Positions 1-7,380 of a DNA stretch of 51,699 bases are shown piece by piece (positions within the stretch are counted from its first letter, which is position 1; each line of letters starts with the position of its first letter). The position numbers and the translations under genes are program-made. The DNA lies in assembly GCA_030765205.1 (NCBI GenBank), contig JAVCDB010000113.1, positions 1 to 51,699 on the forward strand, in the 5' to 3' direction. The notes beneath the pieces were generated by a model. That model did not search any database. It was not told the DNA's origin and saw nothing but the letters and a program-made list of their open reading frames with translations. This DNA is from Candidatus Aadella gelida. GTDB lineage: Bacteria > Omnitrophota > Gorgyraeia > Tantalellales > Tantalellaceae.

Positions 1-263
1 AGGGAATCCTCCGGGTCCAAAAGGCGGTCCGGGAAGAGGCGCGCAGATGGGCAGAGGGAATCCTCCGGGTCCAAAAGGCGGTCCGGGCAAAGGCCCTCGT
101 ATGGGAAAAGGTAATCCTCCAGGTCCAAAAGGTGCCCCAGGTAAAGGCGCTCGCATGGGAAAGGGTAATCCCCCAGGTCCAAAAGGTGGTCCCGGTAAAG
201 GCGCAAAGATGGGAAAAGGTAACCCTCCAGGTCCAAAAGGCGGTCCCGGTAAAGGCGCTAAAG
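1..263 (+). repeat. Tandem 54-bp (18-codon) coding repeat
   Basis: Recurring gggaatcctccgggtccaaaaggcggtccggg-type units in phase with the ORF. Confidence 0.8.
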
Positions 264-298
264 GTGGAGCTAAAAGAGGCGGAGGCCACAGAAAATAA
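2..298 (+). CDS. Collagen-like Gly/Pro/Lys-rich repeat protein, 5' truncated by window edge
   Basis: Frame open from base 2; tandem 18-aa units MGKGNPPGPKGGPGKGAK ending GGAKRGGGHRK. Confidence 0.7.
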   Translation, partial: GNPPGPKGGPGRGAQMGRGNPPGPKGGPGKGPRMGKGNPPGPKGAPGKGARMGKGNPPGPKGGPGKGAKMGKGNPPGPKGGPGKGAKGGAKRGGGHRK

Positions 299-312
299 AG
301 AGATAAGTCCTA

Positions 313-687
313 ATGAGAAGAAAAATACTATTATTCATACTTCTTATGATTTTTGTTGTTAGAGGAAATCCCGGTATTGTCGAGGCCAAAGATGATCCCG
401 GGGATCTTCCTCCCGGCATGGAAGCCATAAAAGTCGGATCCGCAACAATAATCGCGCCAGAAGGCATAGAAGTAAAGAAAATTGCTGATATTGTCCAGCT
501 TGAAAGCTTAGAGCAATATGTCGCACGCAACTTTGTGGACTTCAAATCAAGAATGAGAGATCTAGAAGTAAGAGAAGAAGCCCTTTCAGAAGAGCTCGGC
601 GACCTAAAAAAGCAGATCGAAACAGAAAAGAGAAATATCAACCAGCCAAGTGCCCCGGAAAATCAAGAGAATCTCCAGGAGTTATAG
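313..687 (+). CDS. Small exported protein, N-terminal hydrophobic signal and C-terminal coiled-coil-like segment
   Basis: MRRKILLFILLMIFVV leader; charged heptad-like C-terminus. Confidence 0.6.
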   Translation: MRRKILLFILLMIFVVRGNPGIVEAKDDPGDLPPGMEAIKVGSATIIAPEGIEVKKIADIVQLESLEQYVARNFVDFKSRMRDLEVREEALSEELGDLKKQIETEKRNINQPSAPENQENLQEL

Positions 688-805
688 CCATTATTAGTTA
701 GTATTTATCTTACGATCACCAGTAGCGGGGACTTTCATCCGTCCTTCGGACGTCTGTCGAAACATCACAAAGAGAGTGATGTTTCTTGAAAATCCCTTTA
801 CAAGA

Positions 806-837
806 AAAAGGCATCCACTTGCGTGAATGCCTTTTAA
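806..837 (-). terminator. Terminator hairpin downstream of tRNA-Phe
   Basis: Minus strand AAGGCATTCAC-gcaa-GTGGATGCCTTTTTC. Confidence 0.7.
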
Positions 838-839
838 TA

Positions 840-915
840 TGGTGCCACGGGACAGAATTGAACCGCCGACACAGGGATTTTCAGTCCCCTGCTCTACCGA
901 CTGAGCTACCGTGGC
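840..915 (-). tRNA. tRNA-Phe (GAA), CCA encoded
   Basis: GCCACGG/CCGTGGC acceptor, anticodon loop CTGAAAA, GGTTCAATTC T-loop. Confidence 0.92.
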
Positions 916-1026
916 ACATTACATAATCTTTACATAAAAAGAACAAACGGTGTCGTGGCTTAGCCTATACTAATCTGCAAGCTAACCACGGCCCCTGTAA
1001 GCATAACAGGGGAGCTTAACACGGTG

Positions 1027-1112
1027 TCAGTCCCCTGCTCTTGGATGAGACTGCCTGTCCTCCGTAGCCCAATGATATATAATAGTTTGGCGAAGGAGGA
1101 AGCTACCGTGGC
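1027..1112 (-). pseudogene. Degenerate partial tRNA-Phe interrupted by palindromic element
   Basis: Minus strand GCCACGGTAGCT (1112-1101), then element 1100-1054, then AGAGCAGGGGACTGA (1041-1027) identical to tRNA-Phe body. Confidence 0.75.
1054..1100 (-). repeat. Palindromic AT-core element, copy 1
   Basis: TCCTCCTTCGCCAAACTATTATATATCATTGGGCTACGGAGGACAGG; arms CCTCC..GCC/GGC..GGAGG. Confidence 0.8.
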
Positions 1113-1304
1113 ACGCTGTATATCAATAACTTGATAGAGATTATATCATACGAGTAGATTTAGGCAAGATTATTTTTATAAAAGCATCACAATAAATGGA
1201 ACAAAAAATAAGAACATTCCCCCCTTTTGAGAAATATTACTATTTTTAGTGATAATATTGCAAAAAAGGTGTTTTAGTGTAAACTCTAGTAAAATAAGGA
1301 GATA

Positions 1305-2024
1305 GTGATGAGGGGCTTGGTACTGATCATAGTTGTCTTAACGGCGTTTTCTTCGATCAAGGCGGAGGGCGCGGGCTTTGGAGAGATACAACGCGTCGAA
1401 TTTAATGTTACGCTGGAAGAGGACATAGTGGTTATTGAACAGCAAGGGAAAAGATACGAATATCCTCCGAAAGAGAAAAGTTATGCAGGTATAAAGAAAG
1501 TGGAAAAGGGAGACCTTAATGGAGACGGGGTAGACGAATACATAATTTCTGCTCAGCTCCAAGAAACCGAGATATATTATCCCGACGGTCAAAGAACTGA
1601 ACTCCCCATGACGGTATATGGGACTACGATTGTATGTGAGCAGCATTCTGGGTGGCCTGAACAGCTTTTTGTTGTAGCCCAGTTGTCACCGGGCAAGATC
1701 TGGCCTAGTTTCAAGCTTCTTGATGTGGACGGAGACAAAACGCTTGACCTTATGGCGATAGGCTACACTTACGGACACTGGAAACAGCTCCAGATCGCCA
1801 GCTGGAAAAACGGAAGATATATATATTTATGGAATAAAGGAGGGGGAAGATATACTTCGGAACACACATATAGCGTGAGAGAAGATGGTACCCCTCAAAT
1901 AAAAGTGGGATATCCTATTTCCGATAAAGTTGGGAAGAAACAAGCATATGTTATTGACGACTGGGAAATGTGGGTATTTGATGGAACCGAATTCGTTGAT
2001 GAAGATGTGGAACTAGAGGAATAA
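1305..2024 (+). CDS. Exported FG-GAP/VCBS-like protein with DxNGDG/DVDGD motifs
   Basis: Signal peptide; GDLNGDGVDEY and LLDVDGDKTLD Ca-binding-like motifs. Confidence 0.6.
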   Translation: MMRGLVLIIVVLTAFSSIKAEGAGFGEIQRVEFNVTLEEDIVVIEQQGKRYEYPPKEKSYAGIKKVEKGDLNGDGVDEYIISAQLQETEIYYPDGQRTELPMTVYGTTIVCEQHSGWPEQLFVVAQLSPGKIWPSFKLLDVDGDKTLDLMAIGYTYGHWKQLQIASWKNGRYIYLWNKGGGRYTSEHTYSVREDGTPQIKVGYPISDKVGKKQAYVIDDWEMWVFDGTEFVDEDVELEE

Positions 2025-2141
2025 AAAAGTTTTAGAACAAAAACAGTGAAAGCAAAGAATTGTCAAGAAAGAAACATTCCCAAAAAGAGCAATATTCCTT
2101 GAAAAAACCCGAAAATAAGTATAAAATCTAACACACTGAAA

Positions 2142-2153
2142 GCCCGTGTAGCT
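2142..2153 (+). pseudogene. 5' fragment of a tRNA-Thr copy preceding palindromic element
   Basis: GCCCGTGTAGCT identical to first 12 nt of intact tRNA-Thr at 2264. Confidence 0.65.
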
Positions 2154-2201
2154 TCCTCCTTCGCCAACCTATTTATATATTATCTGGCTACGGCGGACAG
2201 G
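2154..2201 (+). repeat. Palindromic AT-core element, copy 2
   Basis: TCCTCCTTCGCCAACCTATTTATATATTATCTGGCTACGGCGGACAGG. Confidence 0.8.
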
Positions 2202-2263
2202 AAGAGACGGCTCGTTTCATAGTTGGTAAATTAGAACTGTTTTATATCTTGTATCGTTATCGT

Positions 2264-2339
2264 GCCCGTGTAGCTCAGTTGGTAGAGCAAAGCATTCGTA
2301 ATGCTTAGGTCGGAGGTTCGACTCCTCTCGCGGGCTCCA
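2264..2339 (+). tRNA. tRNA-Thr (CGT), CCA encoded
   Basis: GCCCGTG/CGCGGGC acceptor, anticodon loop TTCGTAA. Confidence 0.9.
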
Positions 2340-2567
2340 TTCTGCTTCGCTCTTCTAAAACAAAGCCTCTGGTAGAGCTACGCAGGAACAGGTTCTGGCG
2401 CGAAGTTCTTCAAGAGATTACAGTCTCTGCGAAGCCTTACCATGGTTTCCTTATTGTAAGGCGAAGTAGGACTTTCCCCTAGAATGTTTTCCACAAAAAG
2501 AAGCACGCTAATACACTCTATCTCAGAGCGGCTAGCAGCATCATATCTAAAGTGTAAAAATAACAGA

Positions 2568-2738
2568 TTACTTGGAAAGCAGCTTGAGTATAGGAACCCA
2601 ACACCGTTTATAGAAATTGCAGGAGGGGCAACAAACATTTTCTTGGTTTTTCTCACCACGATGCCACTTGGTCTCACACGTCCAATATGACTGACATTTT
2701 TCGCAGCAGTTAAGTTTTTTTGTTTTCAACTTTTTCAT
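2568..2738 (-). CDS. 56-aa Cys-rich small protein, duplicated CCxxCx5C motif (not in ORF track)
   Basis: MKKLKTKKLNCCEKCQSYWTCETKWHRGEKNQENVCCPSCNFYKRCWVPILKLLSK*; RBS-like gaagga upstream; TATAAT upstream. Confidence 0.75.
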   Translation of the reverse strand: MKKLKTKKLNCCEKCQSYWTCETKWHRGEKNQENVCCPSCNFYKRCWVPILKLLSK

Positions 2739-2788
2739 GTATATCCTTCATTCTGACAAGACTAATAATTTGAGTTTATTATATAATG

Positions 2789-2815
2789 CGAATAAGGTTA
2801 TTTCAACCTTATTCG
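2789..2815. promoter_or_regulatory. Inverted repeat between divergent genes (operator or terminator candidate)
   Basis: CGAATAAGGTT-ATTTC-AACCTTATTCG, perfect 11-bp arms. Confidence 0.5.
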
Positions 2816-2855
2816 ACAAGAAGAAAAGAGGAATAATGCAGAGGGGGCCCAGTAA

Positions 2856-2883
2856 TTGACAAACCTCCTGCAGTATGTATAAT
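2856..2883 (+). promoter_or_regulatory. Sigma70-like promoter of rnf operon
   Basis: TTGACA-16-TATAAT upstream of rnfC. Confidence 0.65.
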
Positions 2884-2921
2884 GTAGTTTCATTATAATA
2901 AAAGTATAATATGGGACAAAT

Positions 2922-4244
2922 ATGAGCATATTGACGTTTCTCGGGGGGATTCATCCCGAGTATCAAAAAGATAGAAGCATAAGTGAGCCTCTTAGGGAGC
3001 CCGGATTTCCCGAAAGCGCGGTTATACCACTATCTCAACATATTGGAGCGCCCAATGAAGCAATCGTCAAAAAGGGCGACATAGTTGAAGAGGGAGAGGT
3101 TATAGGCAGGAGCGAAAGCTTTATTTCGAGCCCCGTACATTCTTCGATTGCGGGGACGGTTCTGGATATAAAGAAGACGTTTCATCCTTCGCTTGGACCC
3201 GCAGAAGCTGTTTTTATCCAGAGAGACAAGACAAAAGAAAAAAAGAAATACAAAGTGCAAGATGTTGATAACTTTACATCAAAAGAACTTATAGAAAAGA
3301 TCCGGGAAGCCGGGATAGTAGGGATGGGCGGGGCGGCTTTTCCTACACATGTAAAACTTAATATCCCTGAAAATAAATCTGTAGAAATTCTGATAATAAA
3401 CGGAGCGGAATGCGAACCATACCTTATTTGTGACCATTCAATAATGCACAGAAAGACCAAGGAAATACTTCAGGGGATAGAGATTGCAATAAAGATACTT
3501 AGCCCCGAAAATGTTTATATAGCTATAGAGGACAACAAAAAAGCAGCGGTGTTTGCTTTTAAAAAAGCCATAAAAAATGCTCCGTACGGATTAATATCCA
3601 AGACAAAAGTCGTCTTGATGGAGACTAAGTATCCGCAAGGAGGAGAAAAGCAGCTGATTAAAGCTATAACCGGGGAAGAGGTCCCTCCCGGAGGGCTTCC
3701 GCTTGACATAGGTTTTCTGGTGCATAATGTTGGAACAATATACGCCATGTATGAAGCGATATATTTTAATAAACCTCTTACGGAAAGAATAATAACCATA
3801 TCGGGAGATTGTCTGCATCGGCCCGGGAATTATATGGTAAGAGTAGGGACTACGCTCCGAGAGATCATAGATCAGTACGGTATAGAGTTATATAAAAAGC
3901 CCGGGAAGATAATTTTTGGGGGACCGATGATGGGGATAGCTCAACCGGGGACGGAAGCGCCGGTGCTAAAAAACACTTCGGGCATACTTTTTCTGTCAGA
4001 AGAAAGCGCCAGAGTATTCAAGGAAGAGCAGTGCATTAGATGCGCAAAATGCGTAGATGTATGTCCCGTAAGGCTTCTTCCTACAGAGATCACCAAGACT
4101 GTAAAGAAGAAGTATTGGGATAAGGCAAAAGAATTAAATATTTCCGATTGCATGGAATGCGGATCCTGCAGCTATGTATGCCCCGCAAGAATACCTCTGG
4201 TGCAGTATATTAAGGAAGGCAAAAACGGAATAGCAGGCAAATAA
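2922..4244 (+). CDS. rnfC: Electron transport complex subunit RnfC
   Basis: GGIHP start, two CxxCxxCxxxCP clusters, rnf gene order. Confidence 0.95.
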   Translation: MSILTFLGGIHPEYQKDRSISEPLREPGFPESAVIPLSQHIGAPNEAIVKKGDIVEEGEVIGRSESFISSPVHSSIAGTVLDIKKTFHPSLGPAEAVFIQRDKTKEKKKYKVQDVDNFTSKELIEKIREAGIVGMGGAAFPTHVKLNIPENKSVEILIINGAECEPYLICDHSIMHRKTKEILQGIEIAIKILSPENVYIAIEDNKKAAVFAFKKAIKNAPYGLISKTKVVLMETKYPQGGEKQLIKAITGEEVPPGGLPLDIGFLVHNVGTIYAMYEAIYFNKPLTERIITISGDCLHRPGNYMVRVGTTLREIIDQYGIELYKKPGKIIFGGPMMGIAQPGTEAPVLKNTSGILFLSEESARVFKEEQCIRCAKCVDVCPVRLLPTEITKTVKKKYWDKAKELNISDCMECGSCSYVCPARIPLVQYIKEGKNGIAGK

Positions 4245-5195
4245 ATGGATACAAAGAAACTAAAAATAACAGTATCGCCACATGTATTTTCCGCGATAGA
4301 CACTAAATACATGATGAAAGGTGTGATCAAAGCATTACTCCCAGCGGTAGCCGCATCTTTATATTTTTTCCGATTGCAGGCCGCAGGAATTATTTTAGCG
4401 TCAGTAGCCGGGACAGTATGCACCGAGCTTGTTCTGCAGCTTGCCAGAAAAAAGCAGGTAAGGATAGGAGATTATAGCGCAGTCGTTTCAGGTCTTTTGC
4501 TGGCGATGGTTTTACCGCCTTCACTCCCTTTATGGATGTGTTTTCTCGGAGGAGTTGTAGCGATAGGTCTTAGCAAAGATATTTTTGGAGGGCTCGGAAG
4601 CAATATCTTTAATCCGGCGCTACTTGCAAGAGCGTTTCTTATGGCGGCTTTCCCGGTAGCTTTGACCACTTGGGTAAATCCTAGAGGGGTAGACGCCGTG
4701 ACAACGGCTACACCATTAGCCTTGTCTAAATTCGAGCATATTATTACTTCATATCCCGCTCTTTTCTTTGGCAGAGTGGGAGGATCTCTCGGCGAGACAT
4801 CAGCCTTGGCGCTTCTGGTAGGATTGGCGTATCTCCTATACAAAAAGATCATCGAATACAGAATACCGGTAGCTTTTATTGGAACAGTAGCCATCTTCGC
4901 GGGAGTAATGAAACTTCTTGATCCCGCAGGCGCTGCTCCGCCGCTTTTTCATGTTCTTGCGGGAGGGTTATTGCTCGGAGCAATATTTATGGCGACTGAC
5001 CCGGTAACGTCACCGGTCACAAAAAAGGGACGTTGGATATTCGGCATAGGGTGCGGGTTAATAGCTATGATAATAAGAGTCTGGGGAGGACTTCCCGAAG
5101 GCGTCATGTATTCGATACTCTTAATGAATGCGGTTACTCCGCTGATCAACAGGGTTACGCGCTCAAAACGGTTCGGAGAAAAAAATGTTAAATAA
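4245..5195 (+). CDS. rnfD: Electron transport complex subunit RnfD
   Basis: Polytopic; NPALLARAFL, ATPLAL and ATDPVTSPVT motifs. Confidence 0.95.
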   Translation: MDTKKLKITVSPHVFSAIDTKYMMKGVIKALLPAVAASLYFFRLQAAGIILASVAGTVCTELVLQLARKKQVRIGDYSAVVSGLLLAMVLPPSLPLWMCFLGGVVAIGLSKDIFGGLGSNIFNPALLARAFLMAAFPVALTTWVNPRGVDAVTTATPLALSKFEHIITSYPALFFGRVGGSLGETSALALLVGLAYLLYKKIIEYRIPVAFIGTVAIFAGVMKLLDPAGAAPPLFHVLAGGLLLGAIFMATDPVTSPVTKKGRWIFGIGCGLIAMIIRVWGGLPEGVMYSILLMNAVTPLINRVTRSKRFGEKNVK

Positions 5196-5736
5196 GATAA
5201 GTAACGCACTTTTTAAAAATAGCGTCCTTAGCATGATAAGCGCACTAGTTATTGTCGGAATGATCTCCGGATATGCGCTGGTGTATGTTTATAAATATGC
5301 AACTCCTAAAATAGAAGAGAACATAGAGAAAGAAACCAAAAAAGCCATAAGCAGCATATTCCCCGGGACGGTAACAATAGAAGACGACAAAGATATGTTT
5401 AAGGCGATAGACGCTAAAGGGGAGGTTTTGGGATATGCTTTTCTTGCTGAAGGGAACGGTTATCAGGGCACGATCAAGCTTATCGCCGGGGCAGACAAGG
5501 AGATGAAAAAGCTCTCTGGATTCGAAGTGCTTGAGTCACAGGAAACCCCGGGGCTAGGCGCGGAGATCGGAAACAAAGCCTTCAAAGAACAGTTTCGAGG
5601 CTTGCCTCTTGGAAAAAACATAGAATACGTTAAGAACCGGAAACCTACAAAAGATAATCAGATAGAAGCTATCACGGGAGCGACGATATCTTCACGGGCA
5701 GTGGTCAACATACTTAACAAAAAGATAAGGAAATAA
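5185..5736 (+). CDS. rnfG: Electron transport complex subunit RnfG
   Basis: ETPGLGAEI and ITGATISS flavinylation-type motif. Confidence 0.93.
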   Translation: MLNKISNALFKNSVLSMISALVIVGMISGYALVYVYKYATPKIEENIEKETKKAISSIFPGTVTIEDDKDMFKAIDAKGEVLGYAFLAEGNGYQGTIKLIAGADKEMKKLSGFEVLESQETPGLGAEIGNKAFKEQFRGLPLGKNIEYVKNRKPTKDNQIEAITGATISSRAVVNILNKKIRK

Positions 5737-5750
5737 ATAAAGCAGGGATT

Positions 5751-5773
5751 AGGTTTTAGGTGATAGGTTTTAG
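5751..5773. repeat. Left inverted repeat of four-helix-bundle cassette
   Basis: AGGTTTTAGGTGATAGGTTTTAG. Confidence 0.8.
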
Positions 5774-5803
5774 ACTGCGAGAAGAAAACACACAGGAGCC
5801 CCA

Positions 5804-6169
5804 ATGGATATTAAATCGTATAAAGACCTAATTGTATGGCAAAAAGGCATAGAGTTAGCATTAATTGTATATAAGATAACAGAAAAATTTCCCAAGATTG
5901 AAACGTATGGATTAACTCAACAAATGAGAAAAGCAGTGGTGTCCGTCCCTTCAAATATTGCAGAGGGTAAAGCTGGGGGGACGCGCAAAGAGTATCGCCA
6001 CTTTCTTTTTATGGCTCTTGGTTCTGGTGCAGAATTGGAAACACAGATAGAAATAGCAAAACAGTTATCATTCGGGAAAGAACTAAATTTTAAAAAAGCA
6101 GAAGGACTATTAGAAGAATGCATGAAAATGCTAAATACATTAATAAAAAACCTAAAACCTATAACCTAA
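5804..6169 (+). CDS. Four helix bundle protein (S23/IVS-encoded, TIGR02436-like)
   Basis: YKDLIVWQKGIELALIVYKITEKFP ... AVVSVPSNIAEG..R ... LGSGAELETQIEIA. Confidence 0.9.
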   Translation: MDIKSYKDLIVWQKGIELALIVYKITEKFPKIETYGLTQQMRKAVVSVPSNIAEGKAGGTRKEYRHFLFMALGSGAELETQIEIAKQLSFGKELNFKKAEGLLEECMKMLNTLIKNLKPIT

Positions 6170-6174
6170 AACCT
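6152..6174. repeat. Right inverted repeat of four-helix-bundle cassette
   Basis: CTAAAACCTATAACCTAAAACCT; complement matches 5751-5773 at 22/23. Confidence 0.8.
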
Positions 6175-6186
6175 GGAACCTAAAGA

Positions 6187-6795
6187 ATGATAAAAGATTT
6201 TGTAAAAGGATTATGGAAAGAAAACCCTGTTTTCGTGCAGGTTTTGGGAATGTGTCCGACACTTGCTGTCACAACTAAAGCTGTGTTTGGACTATCGATG
6301 GGGGTAGCAACGACATTTGTTGTTGTCTCTTCCAGCATCGTGATTTCTCTGATAAGAAAACTGGTTCCCAAGCAGGTAAGAATCCCTATGTTCACTGTGA
6401 TCATAGCCACTTTTGTAACAGTAGCGGATTATATGCTCAAAGCTAATTTTTTCGAAATTAGTAAAGCTCTGGGGCCATACATACCGCTTATAGTTGTCAA
6501 TTGTCTTATATTAGGGAGAGCCGAAGCGTTCGCTTCAAAAAAAGGAGTAGTTAGATCATTTCTTGACGCTTTAGGGATGGGTCTTGGCTTTACCGCTGCG
6601 CTCATTGTTCTTGGATCCGTAAGAGAACTGTTGGGAGCGGGGGAAGTCTTCGGCTACCGGGTGCTGTGGGAAGGGTTTACCGAATGGATAGTTATGATAC
6701 TCCCGGCAGGAGCATTTATAACATTAGGTCTTTTGGTAGGACTTTTTAATGTGATAGATAAAAAGGTAATGAATAAGGAAACCAAGGTAACATGA
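6187..6795 (+). CDS. rnfE: Electron transport complex subunit RnfE
   Basis: ENPVFVQVLGMCPTLAVTT, PLIVVNCLILGRAEAFA. Confidence 0.95.
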   Translation: MIKDFVKGLWKENPVFVQVLGMCPTLAVTTKAVFGLSMGVATTFVVVSSSIVISLIRKLVPKQVRIPMFTVIIATFVTVADYMLKANFFEISKALGPYIPLIVVNCLILGRAEAFASKKGVVRSFLDALGMGLGFTAALIVLGSVRELLGAGEVFGYRVLWEGFTEWIVMILPAGAFITLGLLVGLFNVIDKKVMNKETKVT

Positions 6796-7373
6796 CAGAA
6801 CTTTTAGTGATCTTTATAGCAGCTAGCATAACGAATAATTTCGTGCTCACGTATTTTCTTGGGATATGCCCGTTTATTGGGGTTTCCAACAAGATCGATA
6901 GCGCTGTAGGATTAGGAATGGCAACGACTTTTGTTATGACAATGGCGGCTACGGTCACATGGCTTATATATCATTACATTTTGGTCCCGTATGACCTGGT
7001 GTTCCTGCAATACGTTACTTTTATCATAGTAATAGCTAGCTTTGTTCAGTTTGTAGAGATGTTTATACGCAAGACCTCACCCGCACTTTACAAAACATTA
7101 GGAATCTTTCTGCCGCTTATAACAACAAATTGCGCTATTTTGGGACTTACGCTTTTCATGGTACTAAGAAATTATTCGTTTCCTGAAGCGATCATTTTCG
7201 GGTTAGGAGCAGGAGTAGGATTCACTTTGGCTCTTGTAATAATGGCGGGAATAAGAGAAGAGCTTGATTTTGCTGATATCCCGGAGCCGCTCAAAGGTGC
7301 AGGCATAACCCTTATAATAGCCGGGATGCTGGCACTTGCGTTTATGGGGTTCGGCGGGATAATCAGCGGATAA
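6792..7373 (+). CDS. rnfA: Electron transport complex subunit RnfA
   Basis: NNFVLTYFLGICPFIGVS, TTNCAILG. Confidence 0.95.
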   Translation: MTELLVIFIAASITNNFVLTYFLGICPFIGVSNKIDSAVGLGMATTFVMTMAATVTWLIYHYILVPYDLVFLQYVTFIIVIASFVQFVEMFIRKTSPALYKTLGIFLPLITTNCAILGLTLFMVLRNYSFPEAIIFGLGAGVGFTLALVIMAGIREELDFADIPEPLKGAGITLIIAGMLALAFMGFGGIISG

Positions 7374-7380
7374 GGAAAAT

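Noticed and set aside
2378-2677. 99-aa minus ORF in the track
   Set aside because: Out of frame with the better supported 56-aa Cys-rich protein at 2568-2738, which has an RBS and patterned cysteines.
2484-2690. 68-aa plus ORF MFSTKRSTLIH...
   Set aside because: Antisense to the Cys-rich gene; no RBS or recognisable pattern.
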